Shown here piece by piece: positions 30,476 to 41,900 of a stretch of DNA of 64,000 nt; the stretch's first letter is position 1; the number at the start of each line of letters is the position of its first letter. A program made the position numbers and the translations under genes. The notes under the pieces are model-generated. The model had not been told where the DNA came from. It saw only the letters and a list, made by a program, of their open reading frames with translations, and made no database searches. The stretch covers positions 3,234,468 to 3,298,467 of the forward strand of contig JAHCVI010000005.1 in the NCBI GenBank assembly GCA_019096155.1, given 5' to 3'. This DNA is from Staphylotrichum longicolle (lineage: Eukaryota; Ascomycota; Sordariomycetes; Sordariales; Chaetomiaceae).

Positions 30476-33400
30476 GACGTCTTGACGGACGACCGCGTGG
30501 ACGAGGCATGGCGCGATGTAGTGTGATGATGGGATTAATATCGGCATGGTTTTGGTTTGTTTGTGTTTTTTTTTTTTCTGTGTGTTCAGGAATCATCATG
30601 GATGGGATATCTGCAGGCATCCTGACGTCGTGGCCGCCCATTGCATGGAACGGGAGTTTCACTCGCAACGCACGGCAGAAGGGAGGCGGGCATTGGTTTC
30701 TAGCAGCTTTCCCTTGGGCGGGTGTTGTTGGATCTTGGGTTTGTTTAGTTTTTGTCTCTTTTACCCCTTCCCTCCTCGGCATGTCTTCTGTATGAGGATC
30801 ATCTTAGATGTACCACCACGGCAGCAGCGGGCGCTTACGCGCCGGAGCTGCCCCCCTCTCTCTAGGTAGTTTCGTAGGTTGGAGTTTGTGTATTTTCATT
30901 CCATACATACATACCCCTTACCACATTAAACACGTGCCTGCCCGCTTTCGCAATCTGGATGGTGTGGTGTGACTCGGGAAGATGGCACGAATACGGGGTG
31001 GCGAGGCTCAATGACGGGGGAAGGGAGCACAAGGAATTGCGACTGACGGAGGAGATGACAGCAGCAGCAACAGCGACTGGAGCAAGGTGGACGTCAGACG
31101 CAAGCGGCTTTGAGTCTGGGTGTGTGGTCACTGGGGTCTGGCCTTGCTCTCACCCACTTCCCGGCTTGTCTTGCAGTTTGGGGGGGGTATGATAACTGTT
31201 CGGCACTGCACTGAAGAAGACGGCCCTTAATCAAAGAAAACAGCCCATGATCTAGCAGTGGGGTAAAATGAGGAGGTTGCACAGCAACCGGCTGTCAGAG
31301 GAATAAGAGACGATAGTCGTGTCGCGCCAGGGGCGTTTGGGTGCGACCCTTTGTGGACTGTCTTGTGGAAGGCTTCCAGACGAGGTTGGGGTTTCACCTC
31401 TTCCACTAATTTTCACCCCTTTGGTATGACGCCGTATATACGTGGCATTCCCAGATTAGAGAGGTGGTGAAAGATGGGTGGTGGAAAGGCGGCGTTGTGG
31501 GGGAGGAGGGGCCAGTTGAATGGGCTGGGGCTGCACTGCACCGCCGGGGAGAGTTTGTGTGAGACGGTGAGGGAAATTTGTGTCGCGGCTCTCCGCAATG
31601 GGCAATCTGCAAAAACCACAAATCGCTGCGAAGCATGTCTCACTTGAACAAGACGGATGGAGCGGACAGACGGAGGAGGCGAGGGCAGGTGCTGCCCGAG
31701 GCTAATGCAGAGGGTGTCTTGGGCAAACCCTGCCTCGTTTTTTTCCCTCTTTCGCTTTTTTGTTGATCGCTTGACGAGCTAACGTTACCGAGTTAGTGTG
31801 TGTGATGATAAGAACCTGCCAAGCGAGTTCGGCCTTCCAAGGGAGAAGAATAATGTGGCTGTCGATGATGGCTGAGACATAGAGGTTGGGTGACGACCCG
31901 ATGCTTTCACACGCGCGGGCCTCGAGCCACTGGTTGCGGGACGATCCGAAGTCAGGGTCAAAGATGGACGTGCATGTTGCGGCGTGCTGACGTCGGCGGT
32001 GAAAGTTGCAGGGAGCTCGAGAGTGCGTGTGCCAAGGCTTGCCAGCACAGGGCGGATCCGAAGGTGGGGCCAGTCGGCCGGGCCCGCGCAGCTTTTGTTG
32101 ACCTCACCTCTTTGCTTTGTCGTGGTTTCTCGCACAGTTCAAACCTCGTAAACGTGAACAATTGGAGGAACAGATCTTTTGGGTTCTGGTGGGAGGTGCT
32201 TGTGCCGCTCCTGTTCCTGTCCATCTCTTGGCTCGATGCAACGGGTTTTCTGCTGGGTCTTCCATGGCCAGGGTCCCAAAATCGACGACGTTGTTGATCC
32301 AGGCAAGCCAAGGTTGCAGAGGGCTTTGCAGCTGCCATGCTGGAGCTCCATCATCCAGCTCATCCAGGGTCGTGGCTGACAGGGGGACCCTGGTCCGCGC
32401 CAGGGTGAGCGTAGGTGTCGGTCCCGTCACCCAATCAGAAGCTGCCGCCATCGGGCCCGATCAAGATCTCGACGTCTTTCCGATTTACTATGCGTCAACA
32501 GAGCTCATGGATCGTGGAAAACAACGCCTGGAAGCTGAGACCTGACGCTAAATCTCTGGTTTCCAGGGACTATCGACAGGCCCGCTTGCCTTGGCAGCGC
32601 CTGCTCCCGTGGCAACGATTCCACCACAGCTAAGGGACTTGCAGTGGGCTTGTGGGGTCGCCTGCTCGGACGAAGCAATCGGAGGAACCAGTTCAGCAGT
32701 CGTCCGACGTCAGACCTGTTCCACGCCAAAGTCGACAAAATTTCAAGGCGATTGTGTTTCCCAAAACAGTCGAGTCGAGGTTGAGAGGCAGCGGGCTGGC
32801 AGGTGGCTGATGCCCCCAGACATACCCGTGTAGCTGGCCATGTCCACATCGTCACTCGACAAACGGGCGAGGAGCTTGGTTTTCAGGGCACTGCATGGAT
32901 GGTTCCTTGAATGACACCCACCCAACATCACCACAGCATGGAGCCCCATGTGGTTGCATGCCGGGCCGTGAGAGCCGTGGAGTGTCAGACGGGAGCGAGT
33001 CCCAATCCCGCCATGGCAAGGTGCTGGGCGCATCAACGCCGTGTCTCTGCATAGCCGTCATTTCTACTACCGAGAGAAGGGATATGTACACGTGTAGGCG
33101 AAGGTAGAGTGTGCCGAGTGTCTCCCACGAAGATGAGGTAAGGTACGTTACTCGGCGAGCTGGGAATTTAAGCCACCTAGAGGCGAAAGCTCAAGCACGC
33201 TGCCAGCTGCCGAGCGAGCCTCCCAAATCCGGGGAACACGAAATTGCAAGAAAGACGTCAGGTCCGAATCCAGTGTTCACGGCAGCCAGGACGGGATCTG
33301 CCAGGTATTGTGACCCAAGACCAAAAATTTGCGAGGCTGGTCGCCTGTGGGGACGACCCCGTGGGTTGGGTGGCTTCCATGTTGCTTTGTACTGTTCCTT

Positions 33401-33818
33401 CCCGCTTCATCGGTGAGATCATGGTCCACATCTCTTTGGTTCCCCATCCGGGAAAGAGCGATTGTCCCACAACTAAGTCGTTGCTGTGGTGCGCTTTCCC
33501 TCTAGATATAAACCGTCAAAGTTTTCCTGTGCCCTTCCCCGGTGTTTCCTCCTCTCACACCTTCCATCCAATTCACTCCGCAACTCGTCTCACAGAACAC
33601 AAAGCGTCTGGCAGCCACCTGCGCGCAAGTGATTTTCAACAAAGCCTCGGCCACCCAGTTCCTTCTCGCACTTGACCGACCTCACCACTCTCTCGCCTTC
33701 CCACAAATTCTCACTCCCCTCAACACCCAGAACATCACTCAAATCGTCGGTTCAGCTACCGCTCGTTGTCGATCTCCTCCCAAAAACATCACACAAAACA
33801 CCGATCACACAAGTCACA
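30476..33818. other. Intergenic, 3.3 kb, no gene supported
   Basis: The first few hundred bases are the 3' region of the reductase gene (T run at 30568-30578). The remainder has only short frames that overlap on both strands. The last 300 nt hold a TATA-like box and the 5' leader of the CFEM gene. Confidence 0.5.
33507..33512 (+). promoter_or_regulatory. TATA box of the CFEM gene (candidate)
   Basis: TATAAA lies about 310 nt before the ATG at 33819 and is followed by a pyrimidine-rich stretch, typical of the leader of a strongly expressed fungal gene. Positional inference only. Confidence 0.45.
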
Positions 33819-35060
33819 ATGAAGGCTACCATCACTTCCATCCTCGCCCTCGCTGGCGCTGCGATTGTGGTCGCTCAGGATTTCCCCAACAACATTTCTG
33901 AGTGCGGCGTAAGTAGCCACTGCTTTTCCTGGAGATTACGATGGTTTCGTGTTATGATTAGTCGTCTCACATCACCTTGACAGAGAATGTGCGGCTCCAA
34001 CATGCTCGCGAAGGCTGGCGAGCTCGGCTGCGGCAACAATGACATTGCCTGCCTATGCAGGAACCCGGACTTCGGCCACGGCGTCCACGACTGCTCTGTT
34101 GAGGCCTGCAATGATGTCGGGTCGGCCAACGCAATCATCAACTGGGCCAACAACGCTTGCTCGAATGCCAATGCCCCAGCTAACATTCCCACGGTTACCG
34201 CTGTTGCTGTAAGCATTTTTGTGCCTTCTAATCGGTTGGGATTCAGGTAATTAACGTATTGAGTTCAGAGCCCGGCTTCCGTCACCTCGGTGGTCAACAC
34301 TGTCACCAGTGAGGGCTCGACCTTCGTGACGACCTCGGCGTCGACCGTCACCAACGGTGCCGGCGGTGGTGCCGGCGGCGCTGCCGGTGGCGTTGTCACC
34401 ACTCAGGTCGTTTCCACCATCACCAGTGACGGCCAGACTATCGAGACAACCGTTGTCGCGACCGTCTCCGAGTCTGCCAGCCCTGTCACCACTCAGGTCG
34501 TTGCCACCATCACCAGCGACGGCCAGACCATCGAGACCACCTTTGTCTCGACTGTCTCCGAGTCCACCATTGTCTCGACCGTCTCCGAGGCCGCCTCCGA
34601 GACCGCCTCCGTCGTGACTGTCACTGCCTCTGAGTCTGGCGGGGCTGGCGGTGCTACTGCCATCTCTACCAGCACCTTTACCTCGACGTTCACCAGCGGC
34701 TCCGTCACCAGCACCGTTACCGGCGAGACCACCATCTCCGGCATCAACGGTGTGGCGGGCGCTACCTCGATCCCCGAGACCACCCTGACTGCGCCCATCG
34801 TCTCGACCGCGACGGAGGGCACGAGCACCTTTGAGACCACGATCGGCTCCACCACCCTGGTATCCAGCATCACCGGTGGTGCTCTGACCAGCGCTCTGTC
34901 GAGCCAGGCCTCGGCCGCCGCGACCACCACCAGCGCCGCCCAGGTATGCTTCGCAGTGTTTTCATTTGAACCACGCTGACCGATTTCACAGGGTGCCCAC
35001 ATGACGGCGGCTCCTGCCCTCGTCCTCGCTGCTGCGGGCATTGCGGCTGCCTTCCTTTAA
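33819..35060 (+). CDS. CFEM-domain GPI-anchored cell-wall protein
   Basis: There are four exons: 33819-33908, 33984-34208, 34269-34943 and 34992-35060, all phase 0, 352 residues. The signal peptide (MKATITSILALAGAAIVVAQ) is followed by a CFEM domain with the eight expected cysteines: SECG, RMCG, LGCG, NNDIACLCRNPDF, HDCSVEAC and NNACS. The Asp before ACLC is where CFEM proteins coordinate haem iron. After the domain comes a Ser/Thr-rich stalk of about 220 residues containing two near-identical copies of VVTTQVVSTITSDGQTIETT. The C-terminus (AAPALVLAAAGIAAAFL) is a hydrophobic GPI-attachment signal. CFEM proteins of fungi serve in haem/iron uptake, adhesion or host interaction; which applies here cannot be told. 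Confidence 0.93.
34399..34556 (+). repeat. Direct protein-coding repeat in the CFEM stalk
   Basis: Two copies of a unit of about 26-28 codons (VTTQVVxTITSDGQTIETTxV followed by STVSES/ATVSES) lie in tandem, then shorter TVSE echoes follow. At DNA level the copies are almost the same, so unit number may vary between strains, as in other wall stalks. Confidence 0.7.
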
Positions 35061-35704
35061 GCGTGGCACGCCGCCCTTAGGCAGGTTTTTTTTGACGATT
35101 TCTTTTGATCGATGGCTTTACGATTGCAATGACGGCTGGGGCGGAGGGACGGATAGTACCGATCTTAATGGCTATTGGCACATGGTTACGAAAGGAAGCC
35201 CCGAGTTTTATGGGTGGTCTTTGCTCTTGATATCCCGTCGATGTGTCTGCCTTTTTCGCAGGACATTGATTCTTGTTGTACATATATGGAAAGCTGGGCG
35301 TTCCGAGAGACGGAGATACCCACGACGGGTGCAACTACGGCGATTTTCTTCGGAGGGGCCCGGTAATGGTAAGGTTAGGTGCTGGGGCCGAAAATACAAG
35401 ACATGCTTAGTCTTTTGGTGTTTCCAAGGCGCACTGTGCTCGGCGAACAAGCAGTGTTGAAGTTTCCCAGACCATTGTGATAATCACCTGCGTCTGCGTT
35501 GACAGTTATTGACATGGCCAGGACAGGCAGTGGTTAACGCATCGCGCGCCGTATACATTTGGGTTGCCGTGTGCATCTGCTGCGCCTCACTTTGTATTGT
35601 TTTTTATTTTTCTTTCGAGTTGAAAGAGTCAAAGGCTTCTTCTGACGGAGTTGATCAAACCCATCTCAGTGCATCCCATATCCTACTGTCTTCACATCCA
35701 ACTC
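35061..35704. other. Convergent 3' intergenic region (CFEM / ALG2)
   Basis: About 640 nt between two convergent genes. Both 3' untranslated regions lie here. No conserved frame is seen. Confidence 0.5.
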
Positions 35705-37205
35705 CTACCTCCCGGTCCACAAAACTGAAATCAGAACCGCAGCGCCTGCCGCCAGCACCGCCCCTCCCAGCACCACCACTCCCACCATCACCAACCCCGA
35801 CACCCCGCCCTCCCTGGCCCCTTTCTTCTTGTTTTCAACAATCATCCCCTCAAAAATCCCCTCCAGCCTCTCCGCCATCTGCCCCTCGGCAAAATTCTTT
35901 CTGACCCTCTCCTCCCCCGCCGCCCCCATCGCCGCCCGCTCCGCGTCGGACAGGCCGTTGAGCACCCTGTCTATGACGTCGGTCCACTGCTGCGGGTCCT
36001 CCGGGTCGCGCAGCCAGCCCGTGACGCCCTCGACCACCGTCTCGCGCGGGCCGCCGCTGTCGGCCGCGAGCACGGGCACGCCGCGCAGCATGGCCTCGAG
36101 CGGGACGATGCCAAAGTGCTCGTGCGCCGGGGTGTAGAGGAGCAGGCGGGCGGAGCGGAGGAGGGTCTCCTTGAGGAGGTGGGGGATGGAAGGGAGGAAG
36201 AGGACGTCGATTTCTGCGATGGAGTGGGGGGGCGTGACGGCCGAGAGGAGGGTGTGGGTTGTGAGGGGCCGCAGGTTGAGGTCGTGCGCGAGCTGTTCGA
36301 GGGAGGCGTGCGTGGTGACGTTTTCGGGGACGCGCGGGTCGTAGCCGCCTGCGATGACGAGCTTGGCGGAGGCGCGGCGGGAGGGGGGCAGGCGGGCGAA
36401 GGCGTGCAGGGCGAGGGCGATGTTCTTCTTGCGCTCAAAGCGATTGATGGAGAGGAGGATGGGGGAGGTGAGGGACCAGGGGAGGGGCTCGATGGAGGTG
36501 GAGGGGGAGGGGGAGGGGGGCGAGGTGTCGATGCAGGGGTAGACGACGTGCAGGTGTTTTGTTTGGGCGAGCGCCGGCCAGGTCTGGGTGACGATGGATT
36601 TGGTAAAGGCCGAATTGACGGCGATGGCGGTGGCCGAGGCCATGCTCCATTGTTCGAGGGCGTCGAAGGGGATGCGGTAGAGGCGCTTGAGGAGGCGGGC
36701 GCGGCCCTGGGCGAGGAGCAGGTCGGGGAAGTGGCAGTAGAAGAAGATCGGGGCGGCCGGGCTGAGAGCCTTCAAGAGGGGCAGGCCGGCGCTGAGCTGG
36801 TCGACAAAGAAGGCGTCGGGGGCGAGGTCGCGGAGCTCCGAGGTGAAGAGGGCGATGTGCAGGATGAGGTGCAGCTGGCGGAGGATGGCGCAGAGGATGG
36901 CGAAGCGCCGGAGGAGGGCGGCGGGGACGAGGGTGTTGCCGCGCACGCGCACGTCGAGGGTGCCTGTTGAGGTCCTGTGTCAGTGGTGATCTCACGGCAG
37001 GTTCGGGGACAGAGCAAGAGGAATTACCATCGCGGGCCTCGTCGAAGCAGTGGGTGGGATCGCAGTGGCTCGTGAAGATGACGACCTTGTGCCCGCGCTT
37101 CTGCAGCCCCACGGCGGCATCGACCACCAGCCGCTCTGCGCCCCCGATGCCCAGGTCGGGGTGCAAAAACACTATCGTCTTGGTCCGTTTCTTGTCGCCG
37201 GCCAT
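35705..37205 (-). CDS. alg2: ALG2 alpha-1,3/1,6-mannosyltransferase
   Basis: There are two exons: 37205-37028 and 36963-35705 (64-nt intron, GTAATT...CAG), 478 residues, a usual length for the family. The enzyme adds the second and third mannose to the dolichol-linked precursor of N-glycans on the cytosolic face of the ER. The N-terminal half has FLHPDLGIGGAERLVVDAA (sugar-donor loop), then FFVDQLSAGLPLL, FFYCHFPDLLLAQ and VNSAFTKSIV. The GT4 signature near the C-terminus is HEHFGIVPLEAMLRGVPVLA (E-x7-E), followed by GGPRETVVEGVTGWL. A final hydrophobic segment (VMVGVVVLGGAVLAAGAAVL) anchors the C-terminus in the membrane. No oddities were found. Confidence 0.96.
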
Positions 37206-38838
37206 GGTGGGTGTGGCAGCTGGACCATGGTGGGGTGTTGAAGGTCGACGTGGTCCGAAGCTCAATTAATTGTCAGGGCCATTGGAGTCCCGGCAGGCAA
37301 CTGCGTAATTAATGACAGGGTTCTGGATCAGCTCGATCGGGAATCGGTAAGAATCAGCTCTCGTAAGTTACAGCAAGTAAGTTACAAAACATCACATGCT
37401 GCAGAGTGCTCACTCACTCATCCTGCACGACAACCACCCATCACAGACAGGTCTCTGCATCTGGACGAGGCCCCGATCGGACCCAACCCTGGTCAATCCA
37501 ATTCTCTGTCCGGCTTGCCGGATCCGCACGAGGCCAGCGGGGTCGACGACGTGTCCAAGAGCATAGGAATTGCCAACGAGAGTTTGGGTCTCACCGCTAG
37601 AATCTGTATCAAGTGCTTTCCTCAACGCGCCACAGGAGACACACAGTACACATCAACTCTCAGTCACTCATACCCCAATGCGAGCGATCCAAGTTCTTAG
37701 CATCAGATCCAATAATACCCTGAGGTCGCGAATTTACCCAGCAGATAGCCGCCCAATGCATGTTAGCCCGTCCACTCCCCAATTATGTCCAGTCCGATTA
37801 TCCAGCAGTCCATCAGCTGAGACAAACCCAACAACCCTCACCAACACGCAACAACAGCCCCTTAAGCAATCCATATCCACACACATGACACAAAGACAAC
37901 ACAGCTCACAAACCCTAAAGCGAAGCGCCAACAAACTAGGGCAAGGAACAGAACCAAGGCCGAGGGGCAGAGAGGGGAAACAACGCTCGTTGAACAAACA
38001 CCACCTGCCACCATCACCATCACCACCACCACCATCTGGTACCACCCCTTTCAACCTAAATCTGGAAATGCTACACTACCCCATGCGCCCCCTCCCCACC
38101 ACCACCACCACCACCACCACCATCATCATATTCATCGCTTCTCCGTGCCCCCCAAAACCCCAATCCATCTCCCAAACCCACCATCCCCCAATGCTATCGA
38201 TGCAAATGCAATGCACATATGCTGTGAACACCCCAACCAACCAACCCCACCAAAACCGACACCCGAAAGAACCAAAAAAAAACCAAAACCAAAGTTAAAC
38301 CGAACCAGCCCCAAGAGACGGAAATGCCAAGACAAAGACAAAAAAAAACAAACTCCCCAAAAAATGCTGGCAGTGTTGTTATAACCCCTTGATGATGAAA
38401 GTCAAGCGCCCAGTTTGAGTCGCATCTCCGCACCTCCACACTCTCCCCCGTTCCCCTTTCCCAAACGCCCCCTCTTCATCCTCTCCCTATCCTGTCCCGT
38501 CCTGTCCCATCCCCTGATTATGAAGAGGAATAAAGGAAGAACGAGGAGTAAACAACTTCCGCTCGCCGGCCGGCCAGCCATGTGTGTGTTTGAGGCATGG
38601 CAGAGTGAAGTGAAGCGGTGTGATGCGATGTGATGTGATGCGATGTGCGCATGTTGATGATGCTGATGATGATGATGATGATGAATGATGTGTAGTCCAA
38701 ACAAGGGATGGATGGACGGATGGGTGGATGAGTGATGTGAATTCAAAAAGTCTCGGGATATCAAACCACACCCACACCCACAACCACCACCACCACCTAT
38801 CAATCCAACAACGACAGCCTCGACAACCCCTCTGCATA

Positions 38839-38869
<31 letters not shown>

Positions 38870-38909
38870 GGCTCCAACCCAACTTCAACTCCAACCAAAC
38901 CAAACCCAC
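37206..38909. other. Intergenic with simple repeats
   Basis: About 1.7 kb between the ALG2 start and the 3' end of the kinase gene. It is rich in simple repeats: ACC/CCA units at about 38098-38121, A runs at 38274-38281 and 38341-38347, GAT units at 38664-38683 and CAGC units at 38841-38868. It probably contains the long 3' untranslated region of the kinase gene. No coding frame is supported. Confidence 0.55.
38841..38868. repeat. CAGC tetranucleotide repeat (7 units)
   Basis: Seven CAGC units in tandem lie about 40 nt downstream of the kinase stop codon, probably in its 3' untranslated region. Confidence 0.8.
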
Positions 38910-41900
38910 TCAGTCGCTCGCAGCAACAGTCGCGGCAGCGGCAGTATTATTATCCAGATCCACGCACACGGCAATCTTCTTGGCCGTCTCGGTGCTCCCC
39001 ACACTGGCATTCGTGTCCCTCCTCCGGCCCGTGACCATCAGCCTCTCTGTCGAGTGCATTTGTCGTAGTTGATGTTGTTGTTGTGATTGTTGCTGCTGTT
39101 GTTGTTGCGCCAGCGCCGCAGCATCTTTCTCGACGACGGCGACGGCGGCGGCGGCGGCACCATCTTCCGCCGTGGACGCCGACACAGAAGCAGGAGCAGG
39201 AACAGGAGCAGGCTTCTTCTTCCTCCGCGCCATAACCAGCCCCTCGTCGCTGTCACTATCGCTGGCGTCCTCCTCTTCCTCTTCCGCCTTCCGGCTCGGG
39301 TAGCGAGGGGAATGATGATGATGATGCTGCCCGCGTGACCCCCTCCGATCCATCATCATGACGCCCGGCCTCCCGCCTCCCACAACAGCCGGCGCCGAGG
39401 GAGCGTGATGCGGCACCCCATGCCCAATCACATTCGCCGCCTCTCGCACAGCCACGGGGACGACTCCCTCCAGGCCCTCCCCTCCGACGCCGGCTTCCAA
39501 GGGAAACCCACCCGCCCCATTATTCCCCTCCTTCCCAAACGCCGGTGGCGTGAGCGAGTCCGTCGTGTCAATGACCGACGTGCCCCTCCCCGCCACCACG
39601 CCTGGGTTGCCCAGAAACTCCCCCTCCAGATCCGCCGACACGGAGCTCGTGCTGCTCAGCAGCGCGGGCAGCGACGGGTCCGACTGGAACGCCAGCATGC
39701 GGTCGGCAACTTCCTTGGTCATCTGGTGGTGGTGGGGATGGTGAGGATGGTGCGGGTTGTTGGGCCCGTAGATGGGGCTCGCCGACTCGCTTGGACTAGT
39801 CAGCGGCGTCATGAGAGCGCCCATCGATGTTGAGCTTGAGGATTTGCCTGTGGCGATGGTTTCACCGCGGGAGAGGGGTAGCGGGGGGAAGGCCTCGGCT
39901 TCGTTTTCGTTATCGTTATCGTTTTCGTTTTCGTTGTCGTCCGAAGGGGAGGGCGGGCAGGGGATGAGTGCCGGCTCGGCGGGATCGGGGGAAGACGGGC
40001 TGTGGCAGGCGCGGAGCGGCGTGCCGGGGCGGTGGGCGGTTGTGGGCCGCTCGTCGAGCTCCGGGATGGTGCGCTGCTTCTTGTGCATGTTGGGGTCTGA
40101 CATGTAATGGTTGTTGTGTTGGTATCCTGATACAGGGCTCGAGGTCGGGGGCAACATGGTTGATGCGGCGTGCTCGAGCTCCTTGATCATCTCAATGGAG
40201 CGCATCGGACGGGGTCCGACCGCGAAGTGGACCGCGCCGGGCGCAACGGCCGTGCTCAGCGAGACGCGGGCTTCGGCGCGCTTGTCATTGCTGGCAAACA
40301 ACCCGCGGTCGACCGACCGCGCCCGGCCAAGTTCCTCTGCGTTTGGCTTGGTGTCTCGGGCCTTGCGTAGCGCGCTGCTCGGATCCTCCAGAGGGCTGCC
40401 GAAGAGAGGAGTCGGGGGAAGCGTTTGCGTTTCCATTGGCGCGGGCGTGAGACTCAAAAAGGCGTTTGACACGGACCGGGCGTGCCCATGAAGGGGCAAT
40501 GTCCTGTGCGGCGAGGCGGATGCGTGTCGAGTCCCGTGCTCGTCCCTTCCAAAACTGGTAAACAACTCGAGCGGACTGCGATGCGCGTGGCCACCGGCGA
40601 GTGATGACTGGTGCACAGCCGACGAGACGGGAGGGCTCGCAGGCGCCGAGTCTTGCGGGCTGGCCAGCACGCTGTGCGTCAGGGGGTGCCCGCTCGTCTG
40701 CTGCGGCGGGCTGGAGAAGTAATCATCGGGGCGTAGGCTCCTCCGGCGGCTATCTCGTAGGTAAGGAGTGATCAGCCCAGCGGCGACGCTGTCCCCTGCC
40801 GAGCTCACACTGCTGGTAGCACGCCTCCTCGACGAGACACTCTCGTTGCGCTCCCCGCCGCGAGGATGCATGACCTTGCCCACGGCCTTCTTAACCACCG
40901 ACCTCGCGCGCTCCATCAAGCTCAACGGGACAACAGCACGAACGATGTCCTTCTCATCAACCTGGATCTTCTTGCCAGACGTCTTTCGCGAAGGGTCCGT
41001 GTCGTCAATCCACGCCATGAGATCCACGCCCTGGATGACCCACGGGTGCCGCTTGACGTCGCGGAGCCGAATCCTTTTCTCTGGATTGCGGGTGAGCATC
41101 TTCCTCAGGAGGTCCTGGAGCTCCGGCTCGATATCTTCGTAGGCAAGCTCGTCGTCGTCGCGGTACGGCGGCATGTTAACCCGCGTGTACAACGACTTTT
41201 CGCTAGGCTTGGTGGCCGGGTCGACAGGCCGCAGCCGTCGATCCGGAATGTACGCCTCCTCATTCGCAATCTTCTTGAACATCTGCCACTCATCCTCGGC
41301 CAGGAAGGGGAGGCGGGCGTAGATCAAGCAGTAGAGGGTGACGCCCAGAGACCAAACATCAATCTGCTCCGTCACCTTGGGCGCCTTGCCGGTGGGGGAA
41401 TCGTGGAGATCGGTGGCGCAGAGCTCGGGGGCAAAGAAGGCCGGCGTGCCGACCGTCTTGGCGAGCTCGAGGTCGTTGTCAAAATCGCGAGCCTCCGACT
41501 CGGAGATGGTGTCGTCGGGCTCCCCATCCCGAACGGGGCGGCCAAAGTAGGAGACGCCGAAATCGGCAATCTTGGCGCGCTTGTCCTTGGTCCAGAGCAG
41601 GTTCGCTGGCTTGATATCCCGGTGAACTACGCCCTCATAGTGCAAGTACTCGAGACCCAAGACCGTGTCGCGGAACGTGTTCCGGGCCTGCTCCATGGTA
41701 AAGCAGGGCACGTACGAGAAGTCGTCCACATACGGGTCGTGGACCTTGTTGAAGTCGAACGAGGCCATGTGCGACATGAGCGAGTCGGCCATGCTGGGGG
41801 ACCTGCCCCGGTGGGCAGGATCTTCGGCGTACGCCCCGTACATGGTGCCGTCGAGCGCCGTGGACGAGGTCGTCTTGATGCGCAGGGCGCCGGGGCTCTC

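Noticed and set aside
36116..36970. 284-codon Glu/Gly-rich open frame on the plus strand
   Set aside because: Antisense to ALG2; low-complexity composition only.
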